A stretch of 64,000 nt of DNA from Ophthalmolycus amberensis (Eukaryota > Chordata > Actinopteri > Perciformes > Zoarcidae), in the NCBI GenBank assembly GCA_024529925.1, contig JAFEUB010000803.1, forward strand, positions 497,001 through 561,000, read 5' to 3'. The notes beneath the pieces were generated by a model that saw nothing but the letters and a program-made list of their open reading frames with translations, ran no database searches and was not told the DNA's origin. Of this stretch, positions 44,860 through 55,940 are shown one piece after another. Position numbers and translations under genes: made by a program. Each line of letters opens with the position of its first letter. Position 1 is the first letter of the stretch.

Positions 44860-44938
44860 TATTAGATTTGGAAATTGTAATCCTTCATTACTGGAGAACG
44901 TAATAACATTACAGTAATGCATTACTGCCCAACACTGG
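44860..44938. repeat. hAT-like terminus fragment
   Basis: 'taatgcattactgcccaaca' followed by CTG is the reverse of the CAGTGTTGGGCAGTAATGCA terminus seen in fish hAT-like repeats. No left end identified. Confidence 0.4.
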
Positions 44939-46368
44939 TTGCCAACTTTTCTCCATCAAAGTAGCACTCACTGTAGACAGTTTGTCCCTTTAGGCCTCCC
45001 TCCAATGACACACAGCAAAGGTAGGTAGACAGGTAGACTGACAGATAGAGAGACAGTGTTGGGGTCTGACCCTGGTCTCCTGGCTGGCTGAGACCCTCAC
45101 ATGTGCTTTCAACCAAAGAAGCGCCCATGTCTCCTTCCTTTCCACAAAGCGCCTGATCTGGGGTCTGATAAAAACTCCAAGCCGGATGACCACACCTCTC
45201 AGCTTCAGCTGAAACTTGATCCTGGCCCCTCATTGGCCAAGAAAGGGCCCCCCGCTGGGTTCGAGACCTGGTTTATAAGCAAGCAGGAAGCTCCATTCTT
45301 CCTCTTCCCACCGGATTCGTCCTGGTACAAGAAGATTCACGAAGAAGCGCTGCCTCACCAAATCCTTTCAGGTCACATGTTACTTTCGCTGGTCGAACAA
45401 CAGATTGTGTTTTTTTCATTTTGAGTTTTGTAGTGCGAGAACGGATAACTTCTACGACCCGTCCTCCCACCCTTTAGTGTACACATTGCCGGCAAAGGAC
45501 AACCGATCCCCTTTCTACCAGCCGAAGATTTCCGGCAAAGGACGGCCACCCCCGTCCCTCAGCCGAAGTTAAACCTCCTCTCTGCAGCGAGGAGGTCGAG
45601 ATTCCCAAGTGCAAACCCATTTTTCCAGCCAATTGATTCGTTTTTTGTGTTCAACTGTCCGACATAGAGCTCAGGTCCACTAGGATTAAAATTGAGCAAT
45701 CAACAGCACCAGCTGTTTCGGTGCTATGGAAAGCTTGGAAGCCTGAAAGGAATTTTGCAAATATGTTATTCATAAAAGAAATGCATTGAGTTGAGAATAT
45801 ATTCTCCAAATTTGTTGAGATAAGAATAGTAATTTAGAAATTGTATACATGTAGATTGTGTGCGCTCATCAAACATGTTTTTCTGTAGATGAATTGGAAT
45901 TAGATTTCGAAGTAGGCGGAGGGGAAATAATTGGAGATGCTGGAGACGATGAAGATGATGGAGATGGTGACGAGTCGGTCCATGAATAAACATAAAGCGT
46001 CCCGGAGGAGAAAGGGGTTTCTTCATCCAACAAAGTACTCCCACCCTGCAAAGTCCTTGGTCTCTGTTCCTCCAGGTAGGCATCCTCTCTCCTACTCCGG
46101 GCCCCACTCCTCTGCCGTGGTGCTCTCCCCTTTATTCAGTTTCCCAGCCCTGCCTCAATTAGGGGCCTTAAGCACCTGCAGCTGGGTGCATGATGAGGCA
46201 GTCTGGGAGCTGTAGTCTCTAGCCCGGCGGCCATTTTGGGTTGTGGGCACTGATCCTGGGTGAGGATGTAGCGCCCCTCCACAACCTGTCCCCTTGTGAT
46301 GCCACACTATATACACATAAGAAACAAAAATGCAAAGACACACTTATGGAATTTACAGAGGTTCAAAG
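44939..46368. other. Unassigned interval, partly GC-rich
   Basis: 45060-45420 contains a TATA-like 'ggtttataagcaag' and short plus-strand frames without domains. 45870-46060 has a minus-strand Ser/Pro-rich frame (TDSSPSPSSSSSPASP) after a possible acceptor 'tttgcag', but no donor follows. I cannot call a gene. Confidence 0.3.
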
Positions 46369-47049
46369 GTCCAGATCAGGGATGTCAAACATACGGCCCG
46401 CCACGTCATTTTATGTGGCCCGCGAATCCGCCAGCAAAAAAAAAAAAATTTAAATATATATTTTTTTATTTTATTTTTTTACAAAAATTAAAAGTTAGAT
46501 GTGAAAATAAAAATATCCCCATGGTCGAAATTATGAGATAGAAAGTCGAAGTGATGAGATAGCATGTTGTCTGTGTGCCGACATTAAAACTATCACAACA
46601 GGTGGACAGGAGATGCAACAACCCATAAAGAGGATTTCCAACAAGTGGTCGTGCCTTTCTCAACATGCGTACTTCTCTGTACTTGTAAACTCGTGGACTT
46701 GTGGAACGTCATCAGTCTCAGCCCAAGTACTGTTCCAATTCAAAGTTCACATCGAGCCAAGCACAGTCCTAATGCCCGGATGTGGCTCCGCCCATTTTAC
46801 CGGGGATGCATCGGAGGTGACTTGTCTGTACTTGGGACAGCCAAATATCCCAGAATGCATTTTGCACCAGCAACAGGAAACAATGGTGGAGGAGAAATCA
46901 CACAACTGGAAGTTGAAACTGTTGTTTTGAGGCGAGAAGTTAGTTGTTTAAGCACCAAATCTGTGGTCGGTTTGTCAAGATTCAGCCGATTTAAAAATCT
47001 GCTCTGACGATTTCGGAGATGTGAGGTGTTGCTAGCGGGATCTGATCCA

Positions 47050-47120
47050 CATACATATATTTATCTATATATGTATATATATATACATATATAATTGTAT
47101 GTATGTATATATATGTAAAT
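47050..47120. repeat. TA-rich microsatellite in hAT
   Basis: Imperfect (TA)/(TATG) run, about 70 bp. Confidence 0.8.
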
Positions 47121-47277
47121 AATAATATATCATTTTTGATTTTAAATGAAAACGAAAACAGCAGGGTTGTCATATTTAGTTTGATTGTAAAAATACTTTA
47201 CAGAAAAAACCGGATTAAACTCATGAGACCAGCTGAGGTGGTGATGTCATCAAGTAAGCTGCTGTTCCAATTGTCTG

Positions 47278-47580
47278 TAGGGCTGCAACAACGAATCGAT
47301 AAAATCGATGAAAATCGATTATTAAAAGAGTTGGCAACGAATTTCATTATCGATTCGTTGTGTCGCGCGATTATTACGCCACTCAATAAGTCGCGGAGAT
47401 GTTTGAGTATAAAAAAAAAAGTTGAGTTGAGCCATTCGCGCCGCCGGCCTCGCCGGGGCTATTTGTGTTCATTCGCACTGGACGCGCCGGAGAGGGGGCG
47501 TGGCTTACCGCCCTGAAAGCCGTTCAACTGTCCGCCATTAACCATGGAAAAAATAACCTATTTCTGCTTAGTACGTGTTG
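47278..47580. repeat. Fragment of a second hAT (TAGGGCTGCAAC family)
   Basis: Begins TAGGGCTGCAACAACGAATC, then repeated 'aaaatcgatgaaaatcgatt', an abundant hAT-like terminus in vertebrates. It continues to about 47580 but lacks the opposite end. Confidence 0.55.
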
Positions 47581-47715
47581 TGGAAGTCACAGATATCCCG
47601 GGAAACTAAACTAAATATGTTGGGAGTAGTTACATTTACAACCGGCCCTTTGAGGGCGACCGTGATGCTGATGTGGCCCCAGAGTGAAAATGAGTTTGAC
47701 ACCCCTGGTCCAGAT

Positions 47716-48008
47716 CAATACCAATGAAAGACTGACATAATTCAATGTCCATAACTTGTCCATAACATAACTGACACATATCTTTAAGTACACACATTAG
47801 ATGCCAAGTATGGGGGCTTGAATGAGTGATAAAATGGCATAGTTTACCTGTAGCCATTTGAAATTGTAATCAACTGCATCTTGTAACTGCATCACTTTGG
47901 TATCGACCCAATTGGTCATTGATAAACTGCTGCCATAGGAGTTTTTTTTCGGAAATGTGTGTCACGCTTGTGCTCGCAGCCTCGCTTATATTCCATTCTT
48001 TTCACCAG
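47716..48008. other. Intergenic or intronic sequence before microexon series
   Basis: No coding evidence; ends at the acceptor 'tttcaccag' at 48008. Confidence 0.3.
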
Positions 48009-48053
48009 AAAATCAAGAGATGAAGAAGCCCGAGGAAGCCACAAGCTCCAAAG
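48009..48053 (+). other. Candidate microexon 1 (45 nt, phase 1-1)
   Basis: Between the acceptor 'ttttcaccag' and GTAATG. In phase 1 it reads NQEMKKPEEATSSK. Its length is a multiple of three. Similar exons at 49218 and 49556 share the basic head and the 'EA(T/K)xS' tail. Confidence 0.5.
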
Positions 48054-49217
48054 GTAATGTGTGGGAATGCCATAGATTGTCTTTCATTATTTCACTGGCA
48101 GTACTACTGTGCCACATGTGTTCTAATGGGGGAGGAAACAGACATATAGGTTATGCCTTTGGGCTTGAATTGTATGGGCTTGGGCTAGGCTTAATTTCCA
48201 GGTCTATGCAGACCTCTATAGGGTTCCCACGCATACTGGAAAACCTGGAAGACAGTTGACAAATTTTCTATTCATTGAAAAAAATGTGGAAAATATATGT
48301 TGTCCTGGAAAATTATTTCTACATAATCTTTTCCTTCTCTGCTGGGAAGGAACAACTAGGCTTTCTTTCAGAGCTTTCCTTTGCCATCTGTTAGGACTAA
48401 GTTATGTTCAAAATCATAAAATAATGTTCAAATGGCAGTTAATGGACCAGAGTATTTTGAAAAGGCTGCTCTCAGTTATGTTGTGGAAACACTGAACATA
48501 CCCCCAAGTCACGTCACATGGTAGTTCTTGCAGCATTTGGTGACATTACATAATGTTGCTTTGTTTCCATTTTGTTTTAAACGGTTGAGTAATGATAAAT
48601 TGGTTGGTATGTTTTGTTCTATTGCTAAAGTGACCCTGCTTGCTTGCTTGTTTTGCATGCAACGGTTTGTGATTCAACTCTGTCTAGGAGCAATGGTTTC
48701 AAATATGAATTGGACATTGTTGAGAGAGTTGGGTATTAATGAATGGGAAGCCGGAGCTAAAACAATGAATGGGATTCCAAAACACAGACATAACAGCCCG
48801 ATCATTAATCAAAGTGTCCTGGAATGTTATCTCTATAAAAGAGTAGAAACGCTGCTCTACTTTCAACATCTGGTAAATTAGTTTTGGTTGGTGATGATTG
48901 AAAGATTTGTATTTTCAATATTAGTATGTTTCTGGAAAGAAATTCTATCGCTGCAGAGACTAGTTTAGTAATCAATTTTTTCCTCTAAAGCTTATATAGT
49001 TAGCATTTGTTATTCATTAGTGAGTCATAAGTTGTTATATTGCGGTGAGAATGCAATGAAAACTTAGAAGCACAAAAACGTTTCTAGTCTTGGACTTAAA
49101 CTCGTATAGTTTTTAAAACTAAAAGTTCAGATTTCCTGATGCTCAGAAACTTCAAGTATTTGGATTGTTAAAATTGGAGTTATGGTATAGAAATCAAGTT
49201 GTTTTTTGTTGTTTTAG
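48054..49217. other. Candidate intron
   Basis: AT-rich sequence of 1.16 kb between two phase-compatible microexons; no other feature seen. Confidence 0.35.
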
Positions 49218-49268
49218 GGAGAAAAAAGAAGATTGATTTGACCCAGGATGAGGCCACCAACTCCGAAG
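49218..49268 (+). other. Candidate microexon 2 (51 nt, phase 1-1)
   Basis: Between 'gttgttttag' and GTAAAT. In phase 1 it reads RKKKIDLTQDEATNSE. Confidence 0.5.
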
Positions 49269-49555
49269 GTAAATATAATAATGCTATGGATGGATTTCTT
49301 AATCATTATTTTTTTAGCAATTCAATGTATGTGGTCCTGTTGATGCTTAAGTAGGCCTGCAGAAAGACTTAAGGCTTTGTCTACTGTGATAAGTTCTTCT
49401 GTACCACGACTACATTGTACTGTTGTGTGGAGGAAAAGACGATGCGCCTCATTCTGCATCTGCATTTTAGTTTTGGTTCTATTTCTAGAAAAACACATTG
49501 CCATGGCAACCAATGCAGATAGCTCAAAGATGCTGCTGTTTTTATTTGTCCTTAG

Positions 49556-49606
49556 GAAAAAGAAAAAAGATGGAGCTTGCCTAGGATGAAGCCAAGAGTT
49601 CCAAAG
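49556..49606 (+). other. Candidate microexon 3 (51 nt) with in-frame stop
   Basis: Between 'ttgtccttag' and GTATAT. In the shared phase it reads KRKKMELA, then a TAG at 49582-49584, then DEAKSSK. Because the exon is symmetrical, skipping it would keep the frame; otherwise the gene is a pseudogene. Confidence 0.5.
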
Positions 49607-50039
49607 GTATATAGAAATGCCACTAGTTATCATGACTTGATTTTTTTTGTTTAAGTTGCAATAGTTCAGTTGTGTGAAAGCCGTATATTGAACTCTGGAT
49701 ATTCAGTTTTAGTCTTCTTTTTTTAGACACTAAGTTTTTGTACAATTTAGAATGTTTCAAATATATATTTTAAGTATACTATGTTACAGCCTTAAGCAGG
49801 AGTTATGTAAAGTTTATTTACCGAATACTATTGGTACAGTGGTGACATAATGCTGTTTTTATACTCATTTTAATTTAACTTAAGTATATGTAACTTTGAT
49901 AAATAATATACTCGATAACCCACAAATGCTACATTTGAGTGCATCAAAAGTTATTCCAAGAATGTTGTAAATCTCGACTAAACTTATAATGATTGTCTTT
50001 ATAATAATCTAAAGGAAAATATGTTCTTGTGATTGGCAG

Positions 50040-50175
50040 ATGTCCGAAGAAGATCTTCCAAAAAGCCGTGGAGCAAGGTGGAAGTTTCACCTGTCATGAA
50101 ACACTTTAGAATACACATTTCAAAGGGACACCTTGCTACGAAGTTGGAGTGTGAGCAATGTAAGAATGCTCAAGA
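50040..50175 (+). pseudogene. Terminal domain exon of microexon gene, cut by repeat array
   Basis: The exon follows 'tgtgattggcag' at 50039 and continues in the phase set by the microexons (the preceding exon's last G plus AT gives Asp). It reads RRRSSKKPWSKVEVSPVMKH, then FRIHISKGHLATKLECEQC and KNAQ. The KxxWSxxE...MKHF start looks SANT/Myb-like and the CxxC pair may bind zinc. I do not have a family name I trust. From about 50172 the frame runs into the GCAGTG array and becomes Cys/Leu/Phe-rich, which I read as loss of the original C-terminus. A TTG near 50033 opens the longer 221-codon frame, but it lies before the acceptor and is not a credible start. Function unknown. Confidence 0.5.
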
Positions 50176-50630
50176 CTGCAGTGCAGTGTGTTTTACTGCG
50201 TTTCACTGTGCACTGCGTCATTTGCAGTGCGTTTCGCTGCGTTGTTTGCAGTGCCGGTCACTGTGTCGCTCGCAGTACACTACGTTTCGCCGCAATGCGT
50301 TGCGTTTAGTCGTTTTTCTGGTCACAATGCGTTTCACTGCGCACTGCTTCGTTTGCAGTGCGTTTCACTGTCCACTGCACCGCTTGCAGTACATTTCACT
50401 GCGCTGCTTGCAGTGCTGGTTACTGTGTCGCTTGCAGTGCAGTGCTTTTCGCCGCAGGGTATTGCATTTCGGCGTTTGTCTGGTCACAGTGCGTTACACT
50501 GTGCCGTTTGCAGTGGGTTTCACTGTGTCGCGCAGCAGTGTGTTTCGCTGTTTCGTCGCAGTGATTCCCTTTTGTCATTTCTTTTTTTGTCTGGTCACAG
50601 TGTGTTTCACTGCAGTGCAGTTTAAAATGT
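50172..50630. repeat. GCAGTG-rich degenerate tandem array
   Basis: About 460 bp with roughly a dozen GCAGTG cores, interleaved with 'cgtttcactg', 'tgtgtcgc' and 'gtctggtcacagtgcg' segments. The longer unit with 'ctggtcac' recurs near 50320, 50475 and 50590, so higher-order repetition exists. Two plus-strand frames stay open through most of it (221 and 145 codons) because the unit is poor in stops. Confidence 0.8.
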
Positions 50631-50639
50631 TGGTTTTCT

Positions 50640-50847
50640 TTTTTTTACAACAAAGAAATCTTGTACTGTCTTCTAAATGTTTAAAGTCATGTACATAATG
50701 TACATAATAAATGTATTTACATTTAAAGGCATTCTGATCTAGCTTTTGATTTTATTTCCTCCATTACCCTGTTGCTGATACCATTTTATACTTATTCTAA
50801 ACAAAGAAAAAAGTGGTCACAATTTTAAAGTAAAAGCAACCTTTCAG
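50640..50847. other. AT-rich interval before Ngaro element
   Basis: No feature seen; may hold the 3' UTR of the upstream exon series ('acataataaatg' near 50703). Confidence 0.3.
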
Positions 50848-50969
50848 AAATTTAGTTTCATAAACTTAGTTCAGGAACGGGACCACGCTCAGAACACGGC
50901 TCAGTTCCCCTGCACAAGTATTTAGCTCAAACGCACATGTTCACTTCCTCTTCGACTCCGTTCTCTCAT
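50848..50969 (+). repeat. Ngaro A1 repeat
   Basis: 'aaatttagtttcataaactt' to 'ttcgactccgttctctcat'. Matches A2 (54931-55042) with small indels. Confidence 0.9.
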
Positions 50970-51008
50970 GACGTGCGATCCCCGAGCCGAGATCACGTAC
51001 TTCAGAAC

Positions 51009-52260
51009 ATGGACCTGGAAATCTCCCTCACTCCGTCTGACAACGATCTCTTCGAAGACGATTCTCCTGAAGTCCCGGAGACAGCACCGTCTCCCATTAT
51101 CTCTCGCCACCAGCAAGCTTCGGCTGAGATCAACCATCTCCGACCCCCGTAGCGCCCGACATCCATCCTCGGATAATTCCGAAGTCGTCGTTGTTGGACT
51201 TCGCCGTCCAACAACCCCAGGGGGAGATCCCGACTCCGGCATCCGAGGGACATCGTCCCTCCACAACGCCGCTCTTCCACCTGCTCGAGATCCAGCCGCT
51301 CGAACAACGGCCTAAACCAGAGCGACCCTCCTCCACGCCAACGCTCCGACGCCCCCGATACATCCAGCATTTCCGAGTGGACAGTCGCTCGACTGAAGAA
51401 CGCACTCACCCAGCTCAATATTCATTTCAACCAGTCCGACAGAAAAGCAAAACTTTTCAAACTACTCACGGACGCTCAGCACCACACCTCCGTCGATCGC
51501 CGAGCCACCAGAGCACTTCCGGGTTCCCCGCGCAGCGCCAATGACGTCATGACGCACAACGCGGCCAGACAAGCCCAGCCACACACACCAGCCCCTCCTG
51601 AGAGCCAGGTCGTATCGCACCCCCCTCCTGAGGGACAGGTCGTATCGCACCCCACCCACACTCACTCTGCAGCAGGGATACCTCACCCCGCAGTCTCTTT
51701 TCCCCATTCTGCACTTCCAACCTATGCACATGCATCCTTTCATCCCAGCATCTTTCCCTCTTCCCTCGCTCCTGCTTTAACTTCCAACTCAACACCGGCT
51801 ACCCTAGCCGGCCATAATGCTCCAACAGCAGGATCCTACGGCGGAACCAGCAGCCACAACCCTGCGTTTCCTCCTGTCTCTGCTTTCCCCCCTCTCTTCC
51901 CCCACCCCCCCCCCCCTAACTCATACGTAACTAACCCATCCTTTTTTAAATGCACCCCCTTTTTTCACAGGTCCACCAGCAACCAACCTCAGCTTCTTTC
52001 CGACTCATCTTCCCCCACCCACCAGCTTCACATTAGCCACAGCACTACCCCCAGCACGGCCTCCTACATCCGCACGACCATCCCCCTGTGCCACATACGC
52101 TCAGACAACAGATTCTCACAGGTAACTACATCGACCTTGCCCAACTCATTCATCCATCCACCTGCAATCCCCATATCAAGAGGGAATTAATCACCGCTTT
52201 TGGACCCATCGAACTCAAACAGCCACTCCCCACCCGATCTAAGGAACTCACCACGACCTA
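51009..52260 (+). pseudogene. Ngaro gag, multiple breaks
   Basis: Starts at ATG 51009 (MDLEISLTPSDNDLFEDDSP), the same MDL start as the second element at 63461. In-frame stops occur at 51150-51152 and 51174-51176; the same frame is open again from 51177 to 52190. Around 51375 it contains 'EWTVARLKNALTQLNIHFNQ' and 'SDRKAKLFKLL', a short SAP-like helix pair shared with the second element. A long Pro/Ser/His-rich linker follows. The C-terminal gag block ('NYIDLAQLIHPSTCNPHIKR') continues in a different frame from about 52124, with a stop at 52259-52261, then 'FSLYRDIICSVFPDRRAELD'. Gag would form the nucleocapsid. No zinc knuckle is left, because the gag end is fused to reverse transcriptase by a deletion. 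Confidence 0.82.
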
Positions 52261-52261
52261 A

Positions 52262-53026
52262 TTTGCCTACTCTTTTTCCCTATACCGTGACATCATCTGC
52301 TCAGTTTTCCCCGACCGCAGGGCCGAGTTGGACGACTACATGGCACTCATACTCGACCTAGCCTTGCGGTTCGGCGGTAATGGGTTCTACACCTACCACT
52401 TTCTTTTCACATCCGAAGCCGCCGGTCGCGTGCAGCAGTTCAACCAGGGAACATACTGGGGAACACTCGACCCAGAACTGTACTGCAGAGTTTTCGCAGC
52501 TCCTGCTTCTCTAGTGCTCCTGGACCGCCGTGCCGGTCCAGGAGCCTGGTTGTCTAAAGCAGACATCACAAGTGCCTTTAAAGTGCTTCCCATCCACCCC
52601 GACTACTGGCCCCTTTTCGGTGTCCTCTGGAAGGGTGCTTATTACTTCTCGGTGCGTCTGACTTTCGGGTGTAAGAGCAGCCCAAAAATCTTCGATAGCC
52701 TTTCCGAAGCACTCTGCTGGATCCTGATCAACGTCCATAAACTCCCGTATGTCATCCACCTCCTAGACGACTTCCTCACCGTCACGTCACCTTCCTCTCC
52801 CCCAGCACTCGGCTTCCACACTCTAACCACAGTGTTCCAGGAGCTCGGTGTTCCCCTCTCCGCAGAGAAAACCACAGGTCCCAGTACATCCCTGGAATTC
52901 CTCTGCATCACCCTCGACTCCGTCTCACTACAAGCATCCCTACCTAAGGAGAAAATCAACCGGATTTCATTCATCATCTCTAATTTCCTCCTGGCCCCCG
53001 AATGCACCAACTCCTCTCGCTTTTAG
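52262..53026 (+). pseudogene. Gag C-terminus fused to truncated reverse transcriptase
   Basis: The first 75 or so codons belong to gag ('LALRFGGNGFYTYHFLFTSE', 'TYWGTLDPELYCRVFAA'). At about 52500 the frame passes directly into reverse transcriptase at 'GAWLSKADITSAFKVLPIHP' (motif A region), then 'YFSVRLTFGCKSSPKIFDSL' and 'VIHLLDDFLTV', where LLDDF is the catalytic Asp-Asp motif usual in DIRS-type enzymes. The fingers region and gag zinc knuckle are absent, so an internal deletion made this junction. The frame ends at 53026 and the next domain overlaps in another frame. The enzyme cannot be complete. Confidence 0.85.
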
Positions 53027-53597
53027 GCCACCTCAACTACGCCATCCGCATCATCCCCCAAGGCCGATCTTTCCTGTCACACCTCCTTTCAGTCGCCTCC
53101 TCCGTCTCGAAGCCCCACGACCACGTCGCACTCGACAAAGCTTGCAAGACAGAGCTAAAGCTATGGCACCAGTTCCTCTCCTCCTGGAATGGCATCTCTT
53201 TCTTCTACAACGAGCACATCACCAAGCCGGAAGATATCCAACTGTACACAGACGCAGCACCCTCAATCGGTTTTGGCGGCCTCTATGGCAACAAGTGGTT
53301 CTCAGCCGCATGGCCACCCGAATTTGCATCCCTTACTCCTTCCTCCGCAATCGCCGAAATGTATCCAATAGTCGTAGGAGCCATTCTTTGGGGGCATGAA
53401 TGGTCAACAAAGACCGTTGCCGTCTACTCTGACAACAGCGCTGTCGTAGACATCATCAAGACACAATGATGTTCATGCGTAGACTAACCTTGGTTTCAGC
53501 CCAGCACCAGTTCATCATCCGAGCCTCTCACATCCCAGGTCACTACAACTCCACCGCTGATTCACTCTCCCGTTTCTCATTCCAGAAATTCAGATGA
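53002..53597 (+). pseudogene. Ngaro connection and RNase H domain
   Basis: 'HQLLSLLGHLNYAIRIIPQG' is the connection segment. RNase H follows: 'IQLYTDAAPSIGFGGLYGNK' (first Asp), 'SSAIAEMYPIVVGAILWG' (Glu) and 'VAVYSDNSAVVDIIKTQ' (second Asp). The frame stops at 53469; the C-terminal piece with 'HIPGHYNSTADSLSRFS' (last Asp) continues in another frame to about 53597. RNase H degrades the template RNA. It overlaps the preceding frame by 25 bp. Confidence 0.85.
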
Positions 53598-53689
53598 TTA
53601 GCACCAACCTCAGACCCTCTGCCGAATCCGGTCCCACCGTTTTCAGCCACCATCTTCAACTGACCCCGCAACTGGAACACCTAATCTCT

Positions 53690-54626
53690 GCCTCTCAAGA
53701 TGCCATCCTCAACAGCGTCGCCCCCCAAACTCTCGTCGTACTTCACCGGATGGAAGCGCTTCAAAGCTTTCCACGCCTCTTTCAACCTTCCCTTCCAATC
53801 ACTCGACATCCTTACCCTCACAAGCTTCATTACATTTTCCCATTCCCTCCTTAAGATAAAGTCCTCCACTATACGGGTATACATAAGCGGAATAACTTTT
53901 TCACAAAACTGTCCTCAGGAACGCCATGCCTAGCCTCCACCCACTCGCATTTAGCGATGTTACTCAAAGGTCTCCGTAAAGCCGAACCACGGCCTATGCC
54001 TAAACGTCTGCCCCTCACCTCGGACCTTCTCGCCCGTTGCATCCATACACTCCGCTCAGGCTACCTCTCGCCTTTCACGGACAAAGTACTCGAGTCCATG
54101 TTCTTGCTGGCTTTCTTCGGCTTCCTTCGCTGCTCCGAGTTCACCGCTTCAAACTCCGACCACAATCCGTCACGACATGCCACCATGTCCGACATCTCAA
54201 TACATCCTCCCGACACAGTCATTTATCACCTCAAATGCAGCAAGACCAACCAGTTCGGTCCGCCTCCACCTCTTCCGACTAGACACATACCTGAGTCCGT
54301 ATGAACCCATCCGAGATTACTTAATCTCAAGATTAGCTGGCCAAACTTCTCCGCAAGATCCCCTTTTCATCACCGAAACAGGCAACGGGGCCACACAGGC
54401 CTGGTTCCACCACCAGTTCCGCAGCATATTAGCCAGATCAGGAATACCCCCCGAGTTTTACTCTGGTCATTCATTCCGCATCGGTGCCACCTCAGCCGCC
54501 TCGAGTCAAGGAATTCCAGACCACATCATCAAGATTCTTGGTCGCTGGTCTTCCACCCCGTACCTCTCCTACATCCGCTTCAACCTGAACGACATCAGAA
54601 ACGCTCACAGGCATCTGTCCTCATGA
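53690..54626 (+). pseudogene. Ngaro tyrosine recombinase, two frameshifts
   Basis: This enzyme integrates the circular cDNA, replacing a DDE integrase. 53700-53933 gives the core-binding helices ('LSSYFTGWKRFKAFHASFNL'). After a frame change, 53957-54304 gives 'LLAFFGFLRCSEFTASN', with the first catalytic Arg in LRCSE. After a second change, the frame ending at 54626 gives 'YSGHSFRIGATSAASSQGIP' with the HxxR pair, 'ILGRWSSTPYLSYIR' with the conserved Trp and the nucleophile Tyr. All key residues are present across frames, so decay is by indels, not loss of catalytic positions. Its location between RNase H and B1 matches Ngaro order; no methyltransferase is seen, which separates it from DIRS1. 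Confidence 0.9.
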
Positions 54627-54636
54627 AGCTATCTTT

Positions 54637-54930
54637 GGGGACTCTGCACCGTTAGCGCTTCCCAGAGATGGCCCCACTTAACAGTCTCCGTTCCCACCAG
54701 CCGCCGGACACCAATGGCCCTCCATCCCTCTACCTCTATCCCTACCCTACCTGCTTTCATCTCTCTACCTCGATCCCTACCCTTCATCCCTCTACCCTAC
54801 ATCCCTTCATCCCTCTACCCCTACATCCCTTCATCACTCGACCCCTTCTGCTTCCTAAACTCAACTATCATTTCATTACGCAATAAAACTCTCGAAACTT
54901 ATCCTGTTATTGGTGTGGTCCTTGTTGGTG
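54637..54930 (+). repeat. Ngaro B1 repeat
   Basis: 294 bp beginning 'ggggactctgcaccgttagc'. It contains CCCTAC(A)TCCCTCTAC-like microrepeats and ends '...ccttgttggtg' against A2. Confidence 0.9.
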
Positions 54931-55105
54931 AAATTTAGTTTCATAAACTTAGTTCAGGAACAGGAACACGGCTCATTTCCCCTGTACAAGTATTTAAGCT
55001 CAAACGCACCCGTTCACTTCCTCTTCGACTTCGTTCTCTCATCCCTCCCCCCCAACCCCATTTTTTGTTTTCCTATTTTTCTCTCGCAGGATTACAGGAA
55101 TGACA
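54931..55105 (+). repeat. Ngaro A2 repeat and spacer
   Basis: Repeats A1 over 54931-55042, then a CT-rich spacer leading to B2 at 55106. Confidence 0.88.
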
Positions 55106-55309
55106 GGGGACTCTGCACCGCTAGAGCTTCCCAGAGATGGCCCCACTCAACAGTCTCCGTTCCCACCAGCCGCCGGACACCAATGGCCCTCCATCACTTC
55201 CCTTCATCCCTCTACCTCTATCCCTACCTCCTTTCATCTCTCTACCTCCATCCCTACCCTACATCCCTTCATCTCTCTACCCCTACCCTACATCCCTCTA
55301 CCTTTACCC
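55106..55309 (+). repeat. Ngaro B2 repeat, left part
   Basis: Matches B1 from 'ggggactctgcaccgctag' to 'cctctacctttaccc', where the long repeat begins. The continuation is at 61211-61230 and 61884-62037. Confidence 0.9.
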
Positions 55310-55940
55310 TTACCGGCCTTAGGCACCTCCGGGCCACTCGGAGCTAAGTTGAATTGGAGCTAAGGATAAAAATGGCCCTTTTTGGCCTCGACCTTACGGG
55401 CAGAAGGAGTGCCGCTAAAAGTCGGGAGGGGGCGTAGTCCCGTAGGGCAGGGTGGCAGGTCTCAGGTGGGCGAACGGCGTTCCCTTGGCTCCGGTCGCCG
55501 AGTTATGATTTTCCAAAGTTTTTGACCAGTTTGCCCGTATGGCCCTTTATGTTTTGCGACCACCAGAGGGCGCCAGTCCAAAACCCGCTCGGGAACAAAA
55601 CTGCCATTCGGGTCTGGCAGTTTGGCCTACAAAGGGCCATTACGGGACCGTGTCCCCGAAATGGCAGAATATGCCCCATGTCACCGGGGACGGTAAGGGC
55701 CATTTGGGGGGCCGAATCGGACGGAAAGGGCCATTTGATGGTCACCACCGAGGACTTCAGGATTGACATTTTAAACTGCCATATCTCTTCAACCCTTCAA
55801 TATCTCGCCCTCAAACGTAGATATCTTGGATCAGCGTTAAATTGTACCGGGACAATGTTTCTGGGACAAAAGTTGCCATTCGGGCAGTATGGTGTTGGGT
55901 GACATGAAATGCCATTCGGGTCAATATGTGCCATTAGCAT

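Larger units (their letters stand above)
46377..47707. mobile_element. Non-autonomous hAT (GTCAAAC family)
   Basis: 1331 bp with termini CAGGGATGTCAAAC (left) and CAGGGGTGTCAAAC (right, reversed) and a perfect 8-bp duplication GTCCAGAT at 46369-46376 and 47708-47715. It contains a TA-rich microsatellite and a fragment of another hAT. No long coding frame. Confidence 0.92.

Noticed and set aside
45869..46107. Ser/Pro-rich minus-strand exon
   Set aside because: A possible acceptor exists but no donor, no conserved domain and no neighbouring exon; low complexity.
50033..50039. TTG start of a 221-codon ORF
   Set aside because: It lies upstream of the splice acceptor; the frame is better explained as an exon entered at 50040.
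55310..55340. CACTA-type (EnSpm) terminus for the long repeat
   Set aside because: Neither end begins CACTA/CACTG, and the ends are not inverted copies of each other.
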